DNA from: JBDKTH01 sp964558295
Lineage (GTDB): Bacteria > Planctomycetota > Planctomycetia > Pirellulales > Thermoguttaceae
Direction: 5' to 3'
DNA: 20,338 nt
Assembly (NCBI GenBank): GCA_964558295.1
Contig: CAZLDQ010000102.1
Span: 1-20,338 of the forward strand
Shown: positions 1-8,580 of the stretch, one piece after another
Position numbering within the stretch: the first letter of the stretch is position 1
How the letters are laid out: every line of letters begins with the position of its first letter
The notes under the pieces: model-generated
What the model was told of the DNA's origin: nothing
Databases searched by the model: none
Seen by the model: the letters and a program-made list of their open reading frames with translations, nothing else
Translations under genes and position numbers: made by a program

Positions 1-1182
1 GGGCTGATTCAGGAGTATCTCGTCGAGCAGAGCGGGCGGGGGCACAAGGAGACGACGCTGGCCCGCCGGGTGGTCGCGCTGCGAATGTGGCTGCGGTGGC
101 TACACCTGCCCGGCCAGATCGCCGAAGGCATCCGCCTCGCCGCAGCCAACCTGGCCCCCGCCAGAATCGGCTGGACGACGATCGACGTCCCCGAGGGGAC
201 CTCGTGTCGCCGTTGGATCACGCGTCCCGATCGGGTGAAAACCGATCCGTTCGGCGAGAAGACGGTGCGGGCGATGATGCACCCCGGGTTTCAGAATCCG
301 GATTACGTCGCCCCAGCCGGCCCGGCCGATCCCGGCCTGTCGCTTCTTGCCGTACAGTCACCCGAGGGGCGGCCGATCGCGCTAATGGCCAACTACTCGA
401 TGCACTACCATGGCGCCGCACCGCTGTCGGCCGACTACTACGGCGCGTTCGCCGCGGAAATTGAGCGACGTCTTGGAGGGGACGGCCAGCAACCGCCGTT
501 TGTCGGCATCATGTCGCAAGGCACCAGCGGCGACCTGCACAATCGCGACTATGACCAGCCCAAGTTCCGCTGGGACAAGGGACTTTTGCCGTACGCCCAG
601 GCGATCGCCCAACGGGCGATTGCGGCCTACAAGACCATCACCTATCGCGACTCGGTCTCGCTGGCGGCGGCGGAACGAGAGATGACGCTCCGACGCCGGG
701 TGCCCACCGCCGAGCGCCTGGCCTGGGCCAAGCAACTGGCCGCCCAGATCGGCGACCGGTTGCCGAAAACCCAACCGGAGATTTACGCCCTGGAGGCCAT
801 CTATCTCCACAACGATCCGGTCCGAACCTTCAAACTCCAGGCACTGCGGATCGGGGAGCTTGGAATCGCGGCCATCCCGTGCGAGGTGTTTGGGATTACC
901 GGCCTGAAACTCAAGGCACAGAGTCCCCTTCAGCCGACGATCAATTTCGAGCTGGCCAACGGCTACGAAGGCTACATCCCGCCGCCTGAGCAGCACAAGC
1001 TGGGCGGCTACACGACCTGGCCAGCCCGCTCGGCCGCCTTGGAGGTGACCGCCGAGCCGCAGATTGTCGAGGCGATGCTCGGCCTGTTGGAAGAGGTTTC
1101 AGGCAAACCGCGGCGCAAGATCGTGGAACAGCATGGGGGCTACGCCCAAGCCGTGCTGTCTGCCAAGCCGGCCGCCTACTGG
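1..1182 (+). CDS. Neutral/alkaline ceramidase-like protein, 5' truncated, C-terminus lost in a join
   Basis: The frame is open from base 1, so the true start lies outside the window and the ATG at 70 is only internal. The protein resembles the neutral/alkaline non-lysosomal ceramidase-like family that is common in planctomycetes. Supporting segments are NYSMHYHGAAPLSADYYGAF (about 391-450), SQGTSGDLHNRDY (about 514-552, a counterpart of the family's N-G-T-S-G-D-x-N motif) and GYEGYIPPPEQHKLGGY (about 961-1011). Such proteins are normally exported and act on lipid or other amide substrates, but the planctomycete members are uncharacterised, so ceramide hydrolysis is not claimed. The end reads YAQAVLSAKPAAYWR (1141-1185), which resembles the lead-in to a C-terminal LamG/concanavalin-type domain. 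That domain is absent because the frame passes straight into DUF4954 at about 1183. Family assignment is fairly sure; catalytic activity is unknown. Confidence 0.7.
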
Positions 1183-3256
1183 CGACGCCTGCATGCCGCC
1201 GAGATCGAAACGCTGGTCAAGAACGGTAACCGGTGCGACAACTGGGACAAGATCCTTGTGGCCGACCCGTTCAACGCCTCGTTGATCAAGAACAGCGAGT
1301 TCTATGGCTTGGTCCGCATCGGCCGGCTGGAACGGGTGATCCTCGAACATCATGACCTCCAGTTGCCGGCGGGAATCTCCGATAGCCTGATCATCTCCTG
1401 CGACATCGGCGACAACTGCGCGATTCACAATGTCCGCTACCTGGCCTACTTCATTCTCGGCGACAACGTGATCCTCTTGAACGTCGACGAGATGAACACC
1501 ACCGATCATGCCAAGTTCGGCAATGGCATCGTCAAAGACGGCGAGCCCGAGGAGGTGCGAGTGACGATCGACCTGATGAACGAGGCTGGAGGCCGAGCCG
1601 TCATGCCATTCGACGGGATGATCGCCGCCGACGCTTACCTGTGGGCCACCTATCGTGAAGACCGCGAATTGATGGAACGCCTCAAGGAGATCACTCAGAA
1701 TCAATTCGATTCCCGCCGTGGCTTCTACGGTACGGTGGGCGACCAGTGTGTGATCAAGAATTCCCGGATCCTCAAAGACGTGAAGGTGGGCTCCCACTGT
1801 TACATCAAAGGGGCTAACAAGCTGAAAAATCTCACCATCAACTCCAGCCCGGAAGAGCCCACCCAGATCGGCGAAGGGGTCGAGGCCGTCAACGGCATCA
1901 TTGGCCTCGGATGCAATGTGTTCTATGGCTGCAAGGCCGTACGGTTCGTCTTGGGCAATAACTCGAAGCTCAAGTACGGCGCACGGCTCATTCACTNNNN
2001 NNNNNNTCGGGGACAACTCCACGGTCTCCTGCTGCGAGATCCTCAACAACCTCGTCTTTCCCTGCCACGAGCAACACCACAACAATTCCTTCCTCACCGC
2101 CTCGCTGGTGATGGGACAAAGTAACGTTGCCGCCGGAGCTACGATCGGCTCGAATCACAACAGCCGGGCCAACGACGGGGAAATTATCGCCGGGCGAGGG
2201 TTCTGGCCGGGACTCTGCACGACGCTCAAGCACAGTTGCCGCTTCGCCTCCTTCACGCTTCTAGTCAAGGGCGACTACCCGGCGGAATTGAACATCCCGC
2301 TGCCGTTCGCCCTCGTCAACAACGACGTGGCCCATGACCAGCTCCAGGTCATGCCTGCCTTCTGGTGGATGTACAATATGTACGCCCTGGCCCGCAATTC
2401 TTGGAAGTTCCAAACCCGCGACAAACGCAAAACAAAAGTCCAACACCTTGAGTTGCACACCTTCGCTCCCGATACGGCTGAGGAAATGTTTCATGCCTTG
2501 GAACTACTGGAAATCTGGACCGCCAAGGCCTACCTACAAAGCAAGGCCGTGCCGCTGGAGGCCGATGGTGACCCCCGAGCCCTGGGACGGGAACTCCTGT
2601 TAGGGAACGAGGACCGCATGGCGGGCCTGGAGATTCTCGGCGAAGGCATGGAGAATTCCTGCCGCAAAACGGTCCTTCTCAAAACCCGAGAAGGCTATCA
2701 TGCCTACCGCCAGATGCTCTTCCACTATGCCGTCAACAATCTGCTGGACTACATGCAAGCCGCTCCCAAGGCCAACTTGGCCACCATGTCGGCTGATCTG
2801 GCCGGCTCGCGCGTACGCGAATGGGTGAACCTTGGCGGGCAACTCGTTCGGGCCTGCGACCTGGAGCATCTCATAGCAGACCTCAAGTCGGGCAAGATCG
2901 ACTCCTGGCCTCAGGTCCACCAAGTCTACGACCGGCTCTGGAAAGACTATCCCTTTGAAAAGCACCGTCACGCCTTGGCTACACTCTTGGACCTCCTCGA
3001 GACCGAGAAGCTGACACCCGAAGTCTGGCTTGAAGCTCTCGATAAAGCTGTGGCCATTCAGGAGTTTGTCTGCCAGCAGGTCTACGTCAGCCGGAAGAAG
3101 GACTACGACTCGCCTTTCCGCCAGATGACTTTCCGCAACGCGGCCGAAATGGAAGCTGTGATGGGTACCGCGGAAACAAACAGCTTCGTCCGACAAGTCC
3201 GCGAGGAGACCGAAGCGTTCAAGACGCTCGTCGCCAAGGTCAAGGAACGCGGCTAG
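1183..3256 (+). CDS. DUF4954 family protein (left-handed beta-helix type), spans an assembly gap
   Basis: From RRLHAAEIETLVKNGNRCDNW onward the sequence matches what I know of DUF4954: RLxAxEIxxL..G....DW near the start, then NSEFYGLVRIG, then several hexapeptide-like turns (GDNCAIHNV, GDNVILLNV, GSHCYIKGA), IGSNHNSRANDGEI (about 2144-2185) and a helical C-terminus. The fold suggests a sugar-nucleotide or acyltransferase-like beta-helix, but no function is established. The frame shifts by one across the 10-N gap at 1997-2006. Before it the frame starts at positions 1 mod 3 and after it at 2 mod 3, so the missing length should be a multiple of three and the gene is probably intact. About 690 codons is close to the family's usual length. 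No ATG or ribosome-binding site marks a separate start: the first in-frame ATG is near 1492, well inside the domain. It ends with TAG, 171 bases before the convergent glycosyltransferase stop. Confidence 0.75.
1997..2006. other. Assembly gap (10 N placeholder)
   Basis: A run of exactly 10 N interrupts the DUF4954 coding sequence. The reading frame on the two sides fits only if the true missing length is a multiple of three, so 10 is a nominal scaffold value. Confidence 0.95.
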
Positions 3257-3427
3257 CGATCTGCCGGGATTGGGCAAGGAGGAGACCCAGAAGCCGTTGG
3301 ATTGGTTCTACGCCGGGATCCTCCTCCTGGCTTACAGCGGCGTCTCGAGCCAAACCACGTATCCCCAAAGCCTGCCGCAGTACCTTCATCTGACAACGAG
3401 AAGGAAGTTGGCCCACGCTGCGTCCCC

Positions 3428-5068
3428 TCACCGGGGTCTGGGTTCCGAAGTCGCAGCAACAGCGGTAGAAATCTCGGTCTCGTAGAATCGCCACGCAGAT
3501 TGGCCGCCCGACTTCGCGGAACAAGCGAGGAGCCGCAGATCAGCCTCTTCAAAAGCCGTTGGCGCCCGATGCTTTGCATCAACGTCGGTAATCAAGCAGT
3601 GGGTCGGCCGGTAGTATTCGATGACCCGAAGCAGATCCTCACGTGGGCCGCCCGGGAGCCGGACCGCTCGGCGATCCGCATACCAGGCGACCGAAAACGG
3701 ATCGTCGGTCAGAATGACGGCGTCCGGCGCAGTGGCCGTCACCTGCGGAATCCATGTGGGGGGAGTATTCCCGGTCTCTTGGACAAATCGCCCCCAAACT
3801 CGCTGCCCATGGAACACTCCGTACCCAACGGCCAACAGGAGCACCCCACTGGCGATCGCCAGACGCGGGACTCCCGCCGGACGAGGCATCGGACGCAAAC
3901 GGTAATCACGGATTCCCAAGGCTACCAGATAGAGCATGCAAGGATAGATCGGCCAGAGATAGCGTGCCTCGACATGCCAGTAGACGGCAGTGGCAAAGAT
4001 GGGCTCAGCCATGGCCAGGATGGTCAGCACGTACTCCTGTCTCGTGCGCCGCGTTGGGAAGACGATTGGGGCAATCACAATCAACAGACAGATCGCAGGG
4101 TTTTGGAGCAATATCCGCCAAGCAGTCTGGCCAACCATTCTCAAATCCGTAGAGAGCAGGCCCCCCAAACCGTGAAGCCGAAGCCTCTCACCGTAGGTTA
4201 CCGGGCGAGCGACCCGGACCGTGGGGAACTCCCCATAAGGCAACCCGCCATAGCGAACGCCTAGACGGACCGTCGTTGACAGCGAGTACAACGGATGGCC
4301 AAAGAGAACCAGGTTGCGTCCCCAGTACGGTGAACTCAGGGCCACCACGAGTGCAAGGAACGCGGCCGCTCGGCCTGCCGCCTGCCGCCACGCCCGAAGC
4401 CCTTGGCAGTTGCTGGTAAAAAGGAGAAAGACCACAAAGGGCACGGCGGAGAGGATAAACGTCGGCTTCATCAAGAAGCCGAACGTCGTCACTGCTGCAC
4501 TGGCCACGACCACTTTCCAAGCCGGCCAACCCTGATGCTTTTGCTTCGCGGCCACCCACAGCAATCCCACGGTACACAACACCAGCATGTTGTTATTCCA
4601 GAGGGAAATCAGTTGATAATGGCCGGAAATCAGTACGAGAATCCCTGCCATGCTGGCAAACCAGCCTCCCCCGGCAATCTGAATGGTACGGCGAAAAAGC
4701 CAAGCGGTTGCCAGCACGGTCACCACGTTGAGCAACACCGGCAACGCAAGGGAGAAGCCGAACAGCAGAATCAAACCGGCCATCAGGAAAGGAATTCCCG
4801 GGGTACGGATGGTCTCGGGATTGGGGAGCGACTGGCGAACGCAGAACTGTTGGACAATATTGCTCGTGAAGCCACGACCAGCGGCCAGATTGCGCGCCGT
4901 GTCCAGGTTATTCTTGGAGTCCTCGCTGCCGGCGCTCTGATTGACTGCCGCCAGCCCGAGAGCAGCCACCAGAAAGAGCCCCGCCACGGTCCAAAATGCG
5001 AGCGTGGCAACTTTTTGCCAATCGTAGGCACGACAAAGGGTTTGGACCATAGGCTGCGGTTGACGCAT
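3428..5068 (-). CDS. GT-C family (GT39/ArnT-like) integral membrane glycosyltransferase
   Basis: This 546-residue polytopic protein has the layout of dolichyl/polyprenyl-phosphate-sugar-dependent GT-C enzymes, which transfer a sugar from a lipid carrier on the outer face of the cytoplasmic membrane. A first membrane helix (about residues 21-42) leads into an external loop, GSEDSKNNLDTARNLAAGRGF, that carries acidic residues E49, D50 and D56 followed by the ARNLAxGxGF pattern typical of GT39/GT83-like proteins. Many hydrophobic helices follow, for example LALPVLLNVVTVLATAWLF and WKVVVASAAVTTFGFLM. The last 110 or so residues are soluble (AVILTDDPFSVAWYADRRAVRLPG), probably an extracytoplasmic cap. 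I chose the ATG at 5068 because GGAGGT lies 10 bases upstream; an in-frame ATG six codons later is possible. It stands alone, divergent from the helicase gene. Acceptor and donor cannot be read from sequence. Confidence 0.75.
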   Translation of the reverse strand: MRQPQPMVQTLCRAYDWQKVATLAFWTVAGLFLVAALGLAAVNQSAGSEDSKNNLDTARNLAAGRGFTSNIVQQFCVRQSLPNPETIRTPGIPFLMAGLILLFGFSLALPVLLNVVTVLATAWLFRRTIQIAGGGWFASMAGILVLISGHYQLISLWNNNMLVLCTVGLLWVAAKQKHQGWPAWKVVVASAAVTTFGFLMKPTFILSAVPFVVFLLFTSNCQGLRAWRQAAGRAAAFLALVVALSSPYWGRNLVLFGHPLYSLSTTVRLGVRYGGLPYGEFPTVRVARPVTYGERLRLHGLGGLLSTDLRMVGQTAWRILLQNPAICLLIVIAPIVFPTRRTRQEYVLTILAMAEPIFATAVYWHVEARYLWPIYPCMLYLVALGIRDYRLRPMPRPAGVPRLAIASGVLLLAVGYGVFHGQRVWGRFVQETGNTPPTWIPQVTATAPDAVILTDDPFSVAWYADRRAVRLPGGPREDLLRVIEYYRPTHCLITDVDAKHRAPTAFEEADLRLLACSAKSGGQSAWRFYETEISTAVAATSEPRPR

Positions 5069-5315
5069 GGATCAGGCGACCTCCATCAAGCCCCCCCCCA
5101 CTTGGAGTGCACTCGCGAACTCTCCCTGGGATGCGGGCGCGAGGTGGTACTATATCTTCAGCATTTTCGAAGGCGAAGGGCAGTTGGCGAAAGAGCGTTT
5201 TCCGTGGCTCTTGGGTTGACATCCGCCCCCCCCGCACGAACTAGCAGACGGCGCGGTGGACATGCTACAATGCCTCTTTCTGCCACTTGATCCTTAGCGT
5301 GGTTCCGGAGGAACG
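5069..5315. promoter_or_regulatory. Divergent intergenic region with candidate promoter elements and two poly-C tracts
   Basis: This 247-base spacer must carry promoters for both the glycosyltransferase (-) and the helicase (+). On the plus strand TACAAT (5266-5271) is a good -10 match about 45 bases before the helicase ATG, but no matching -35 sits at the right distance. On the minus strand TATAGT (5149-5154) is a possible -10. Poly-C runs of 9 (5091-5099) and 8 (5226-5233) flank these elements. The promoter assignments are tentative. Confidence 0.3.
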
Positions 5316-7670
5316 ATGGCCTCGGAAATTCCCTCTCGCGATGAACTGGCCGCACGCTATATCGAACAGCTTCCGTTCGAGCCGTATCCGGTCCAGGAAG
5401 AAGCTCTGCTTGCGTGGTTCTCGTCGGAGCAGGGGGTGCTCGTTTGCACACCGACCGGAACCGGCAAGACGCTGATCGCCGAGGCGGCCCTGTTCGAGGC
5501 ATTCCACACAGGCAAGGTGGCCTATTACACCACGCCACTGATCGCCCTGACCGAGCAAAAATTCCGCGAAATGCAAGATGCGGCCTATCGCTGGGGCTTC
5601 GATCCCCGCGATGTCGGTCTGGTGACCGGCAACCGTCGCGAGAACCCCGACGCCCGGATCCTGGTCGTCGTGGCCGAGATCCTGTTCAACCGGCTTTTGC
5701 ATCCCGAGGTGTTTGACTTCAACGAAGTCAGCGCCGTGGTGATGGACGAGTTTCACAGCTTCGCCGACCCGGAACGGGGCGTCGTCTGGGAACTCTCACT
5801 CGGCCTGCTGCCCCCCCATGTGCGCACGCTGCTCCTGTCGGCCACCGTGGGCAACGCCCGGGAGTTCATACACTGGCTGCGTTTGAACCACAAGCGGACC
5901 CTGGAACTGGTCGAAGGAGGCGAACGTCGGGTGCCGCTGTCATTTCACTGGGTCGGCGACAAGCTCCTCAACGAGCATCTTGAAGAGATGGCCGAAGGCG
6001 CGGACGAGGTCCGCAAAACGCCGGCGTTGATCTTCTGCTTCAATCGTGAAGAGTGCTGGCGGGTGGCCGAGCAGCTCAAAGGGAAGGGACTTCTGCGCAG
6101 CGGTCAACAGGCCGAACTGACCAAAGTCTTGACCCGTTATGACTTTTCGCAAGGCGCCGGCCCCAAACTCAAACAGTTGCTCCTGCGTGGCGTGGGCGTA
6201 CATCATGCGGGCCTGTTGCCCAAATACCGGCGGATCGTGGAAGAGTTGTTCCAACGCAAGTTACTTTCCGTGGCCGTCTGCACCGAGACGCTCTCGGCGG
6301 GGATCAACTTGCCGGCCCGGTCGGTGGTCGTGCCGAGCATCCTCAAAGGGCCGCCGGGCAAGAAGAAGGTGATCGAACCGAGCAGCGCTCACCAAATGTT
6401 CGGCCGCGCCGGGCGCCCTCAGTTCGACAAGCAAGGGTTTGTCTACGCCCTGGCACACGAAGACGACGTGAAAATCGCCCGCTGGCGGGAAAAATACGAC
6501 CAGATCCCTGAAGACACCAAAGACCCCGGCCTTCTGCGAGCCAAGAAGGCGATGAAACGCAAGATGCCCACGCGCCGGGCAACTGAGCAGTATTGGAGCG
6601 AAGGACAGTTTCAGAAACTCTGTGCCGCCCCGCCGAGCCACTTGCACAGCCGGGGGCCGTTGCCCTGGCGCCTGTTGGCCTACATGCTGGAAGCATCCCC
6701 CGAGATCGAACCGATTCGCCGCCTGGTCAACAAGCGGTTGATGGATCCCGGCCGCTTGGAGGCGGGCCAACGCGACTTGGACCAGATGCTCATAACCCTC
6801 TGGCGTGCCGGCTACGTGGAACTCGAGCCCCGGCCACCGCTCCAAGAGGAACAAGACGAGACCGCCACGGAAAAGTCTGAATCACCGAAGAAGGTTTTGA
6901 TTGTGGGACCGGGCGACACGCCCGCCGAGGAAACCGCTCCACAGCGTCCTGAATACAAGCCGATGCTGGCCTATCCGACCCCTGAACTCCAGAAGCTGAT
7001 GCTGCTGCGAAGTGTCAACCCACTGTATGGCGTGTTCCTGGTGAACCAACTCGGAATCGCCAATCGCGAAGAACGGATTCAGGCGTTGGAAAGCGTTTTG
7101 GAATTACCCGGCTCGATTGCCCATTTTGTCCGAGTGCCCAAGCAGGACGAACTGCCCCCAGGGCCGCTGGCCACGACGCGGCTCGATACGCTGCTCTTGC
7201 AGGCCGGTTTGGCCACCGTCGACGAGTTGGTGGCCAGGTCGCCTGACGAAGAGGAAGAACGCCGCTTCCAGTATCCCGAGGAACGCGTCTGGGTCTTGAC
7301 CCTGGCCGACAAGCTGCGGCGGCTATTCGACTACGAGTTTCCCCACGTCCATGATCTCTACACAAACTCCGTCTGGGCAGCGGGGGAGTTGCTCGAATTT
7401 GGCGGGGATTTCAACAAGTACGTCACCAGCAAGAGCCTGCAGAAACAAGAAGGCCTTATCTGCCGCCCCGCGCGGCGTCGGATCCTCCTCGCACGCGAAT
7501 TCCCCCAACTCACCCCCCCCGACGTCAGCCCCGAACAGTGGCAGGGCGAACTGGAAGACATCGCGGTGAAGCTTACCGAAAGCTGTTATGCGGTCGATCC
7601 GACCTCCACGGAACGCACCTTGGAGCAGGCCGTCGTTGCAGCCGACGTGGACAACGACGATCAAACCTGA
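5316..7670 (+). CDS. Ski2-like DExH-box helicase (superfamily 2)
   Basis: This is a 784-residue ATP-dependent nucleic-acid helicase with all the main SF2 motifs in order: a Q-like YPVQEEAL (24-31), Walker A CTPTGTGKT (44-52), motif Ia TTPLIALTEQK (72-82), Walker B DEFH (144-147), motif III SAT (175-177), then in the second RecA domain GVGVHHAGLLPKYRR (292-306), TETLSAGINLPAR (323-335) and motif VI QMFGRAGRPQFD (360-371). DEFH with HHAG and MFGRAGRP points to the Ski2/Mtr4-like group rather than ordinary bacterial DEAD-box proteins. The C-terminal half of about 400 residues includes an acidic linker near 510-550 and has no segment I recognise as a DSHCT domain. The ATG at 5316 follows GGAGGA with a short spacing of about 4 bases. 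A role in RNA metabolism is likely from the family, but the substrate is not visible. A structured stretch with a strong terminator follows its stop. Confidence 0.85.
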   Translation: MASEIPSRDELAARYIEQLPFEPYPVQEEALLAWFSSEQGVLVCTPTGTGKTLIAEAALFEAFHTGKVAYYTTPLIALTEQKFREMQDAAYRWGFDPRDVGLVTGNRRENPDARILVVVAEILFNRLLHPEVFDFNEVSAVVMDEFHSFADPERGVVWELSLGLLPPHVRTLLLSATVGNAREFIHWLRLNHKRTLELVEGGERRVPLSFHWVGDKLLNEHLEEMAEGADEVRKTPALIFCFNREECWRVAEQLKGKGLLRSGQQAELTKVLTRYDFSQGAGPKLKQLLLRGVGVHHAGLLPKYRRIVEELFQRKLLSVAVCTETLSAGINLPARSVVVPSILKGPPGKKKVIEPSSAHQMFGRAGRPQFDKQGFVYALAHEDDVKIARWREKYDQIPEDTKDPGLLRAKKAMKRKMPTRRATEQYWSEGQFQKLCAAPPSHLHSRGPLPWRLLAYMLEASPEIEPIRRLVNKRLMDPGRLEAGQRDLDQMLITLWRAGYVELEPRPPLQEEQDETATEKSESPKKVLIVGPGDTPAEETAPQRPEYKPMLAYPTPELQKLMLLRSVNPLYGVFLVNQLGIANREERIQALESVLELPGSIAHFVRVPKQDELPPGPLATTRLDTLLLQAGLATVDELVARSPDEEEERRFQYPEERVWVLTLADKLRRLFDYEFPHVHDLYTNSVWAAGELLEFGGDFNKYVTSKSLQKQEGLICRPARRRILLAREFPQLTPPDVSPEQWQGELEDIAVKLTESCYAVDPTSTERTLEQAVVAADVDNDDQT

Positions 7671-7676
7671 CGACGC

Positions 7677-7861
7677 CCCACGAGGGCAACGTACACCCCT
7701 CGCGGGCCGTGATTGACCCAAAAACCTGTCAATCCGGGAAAACCACTGAAGGTGGATGCCGAATCTAGTCGAAGAGAGGGTTAGACACTCGCCCTTTGGA
7801 GGGCGGAGAAGACACAAGAGATGTCGGGGGAGATAGGCCCGCTTCGGTGGGCCTTTTTTTA
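7677..7861 (+). ncRNA. Candidate structured RNA or long structured 3' UTR downstream of the helicase
   Basis: Immediately after the helicase stop, plus-strand hairpins follow one another: CGAGGG/CCCTCG (7681-7686 with 7697-7702, extendable by three pairs past one mismatch), GATTGAC/GTCAATC (7711-7717 with 7728-7734), CCAC/GTGG (7743-7746 with 7752-7755), CGCCCT/AGGGCG with a TTGG loop (7790-7795 with 7800-7805), GACA/TGTC (7811-7814 with 7822-7825) and finally an intrinsic terminator. No convincing ORF or Shine-Dalgarno lies here. I do not recognise tmRNA, RNase P RNA, SRP RNA or a familiar riboswitch core. It may be an independent small RNA, or only the helicase 3' UTR; no clear promoter was seen. 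Confidence 0.35.
7835..7861 (+). terminator. Intrinsic (Rho-independent) terminator
   Basis: AGGCCCGC (7835-7842) pairs with GTGGGCCT (7847-7854) through eight base pairs, one of them G-U. The loop is TTCG closed by a C-G pair, the very stable UUCG tetraloop, and the stem is followed by a run of T up to 7860. It ends transcription of the helicase and/or the structured stretch before it. Confidence 0.9.
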
Positions 7862-8074
7862 TTCACTCAAGCGCCCCCCCTCTCGATGGGATGACCGGTT
7901 CTGTCGGCCGTCCTCCCTGGCCTCTTGCAATGTGCCAGGGGTTGATTATCCTCAAAGCACCGACCGGCAAGGCTGCCGCGGATTGCCCTGATTCACAGGA
8001 CGTGGCATGTGAGGCAGCCTCTTCCCTTTCCTGCAGTTCGTACCGGGTCAATCCTCACTTCCAGGAGACTTCCT

Positions 8075-8491
8075 ATGATTTCGCAACTGGTGATCTGCAT
8101 CGCCGCAACGCTGCTTGGTGCGGAGCCCCCTGCCGAATTGGCCCCCGATCACTCAGAACTAATCCCGATCGAACAGAACGTGATCGCCCAGACAAACGCT
8201 CAGCGGCAACGTCACGGACTGCCCCCCTTGGAGGTCGACATGGCCCTGGTCCAATCCGCCCGTCGGCACGCCACCTGGATGACGCTCAACCGGTTACTAC
8301 AGCATACCCCCCTACCGGTAGCCGAGAATATTGCCATGGGACAGCAGAGCAGCCAGGAAGTGGTGAACGATTGGATGCGTTCACCGGGACATCGGGCGAA
8401 CATCCTTAGTGGCGTCTACCGGCGAATCGGTGTGGCGGCCTACCGGACCGTCGATGGCACGATCTTCTGGTGCCAACAGTTCACCCCCTAA
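8075..8491 (+). CDS. Small secreted CAP/SCP-domain protein
   Basis: The 138-residue product starts with a short signal peptide, MISQLVICIAATLLGAEP, followed by a compact CAP (CRISP/antigen 5/PR-1, SCP) domain. Visible signature positions are NAQRQRHGLPPL (41-52), ARRHATWM with H65, AENIAMG with E84, the diagnostic SPGHRANIL with H106 (103-111), and YRRIGVAAYR...FWCQQF at the end. These histidine and glutamate positions form the usual CAP cavity. Bacterial members are extracytoplasmic and mostly of unknown function, with lipid binding or proteolysis proposed. The frame is open further upstream to 8009, but I chose the ATG at 8075 because AGGAG (8063-8067) lies 7 bases before it and the signal peptide begins there. 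It is monocistronic and converges with the TadG-like gene. Confidence 0.8.
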   Translation: MISQLVICIAATLLGAEPPAELAPDHSELIPIEQNVIAQTNAQRQRHGLPPLEVDMALVQSARRHATWMTLNRLLQHTPLPVAENIAMGQQSSQEVVNDWMRSPGHRANILSGVYRRIGVAAYRTVDGTIFWCQQFTP

Positions 8492-8498
8492 CAAGGAA

Positions 8499-8544
8499 GC
8501 CTCCGCCGGGGGCCCGGCTAACGCAGCCGGTCTTCAGCGGAGGC
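8499..8544. terminator. Strong nested hairpin between convergent genes, possible bidirectional terminator
   Basis: GCCTCCGC (8499-8506) pairs perfectly with GCGGAGGC (8537-8544), and inside it CCGGCT (8514-8519) pairs with AGCCGG (8525-8530) around a 5-base loop. It lies 8 bases after the CAP stop and 37 bases from the stop of the convergent TadG-like gene. Neither strand has a T-run after the stem, so a classic intrinsic mechanism is not shown. Confidence 0.45.
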
Positions 8545-8580
8545 CCGCGCCTGTCGAGAGCGCCAAGAGTTGCTCTACCC

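Noticed and set aside
2007..2124. Continuation of the ceramidase/DUF4954 frame past the gap to a stop at 2124
   Set aside because: The residues after the gap in this frame (RGQLHGLLLRDPQQ...) are not DUF4954-like, while the other frame reads on as DUF4954; it is an artefact of the 10-N placeholder.
3270..3485. ORF after the DUF4954 stop with a TTG start
   Set aside because: Rare start codon, runs into the antisense of the glycosyltransferase gene, and shows no family-like sequence. The 171-base convergent spacer holds only a weak 6-bp hairpin (3312-3331) with no T-run.
5105..5114. Perfect 10-bp palindrome GAGTGCACTC in the divergent spacer
   Set aside because: Some twenty 10-bp palindromes are expected by chance in a window of this size, and nothing else supports an operator.
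5216..5271. TTGACA (5216-5221) with TACAAT (5266-5271) as one promoter
   Set aside because: The spacing is 44 bases instead of about 17, so the pair cannot be one sigma-70-type promoter.
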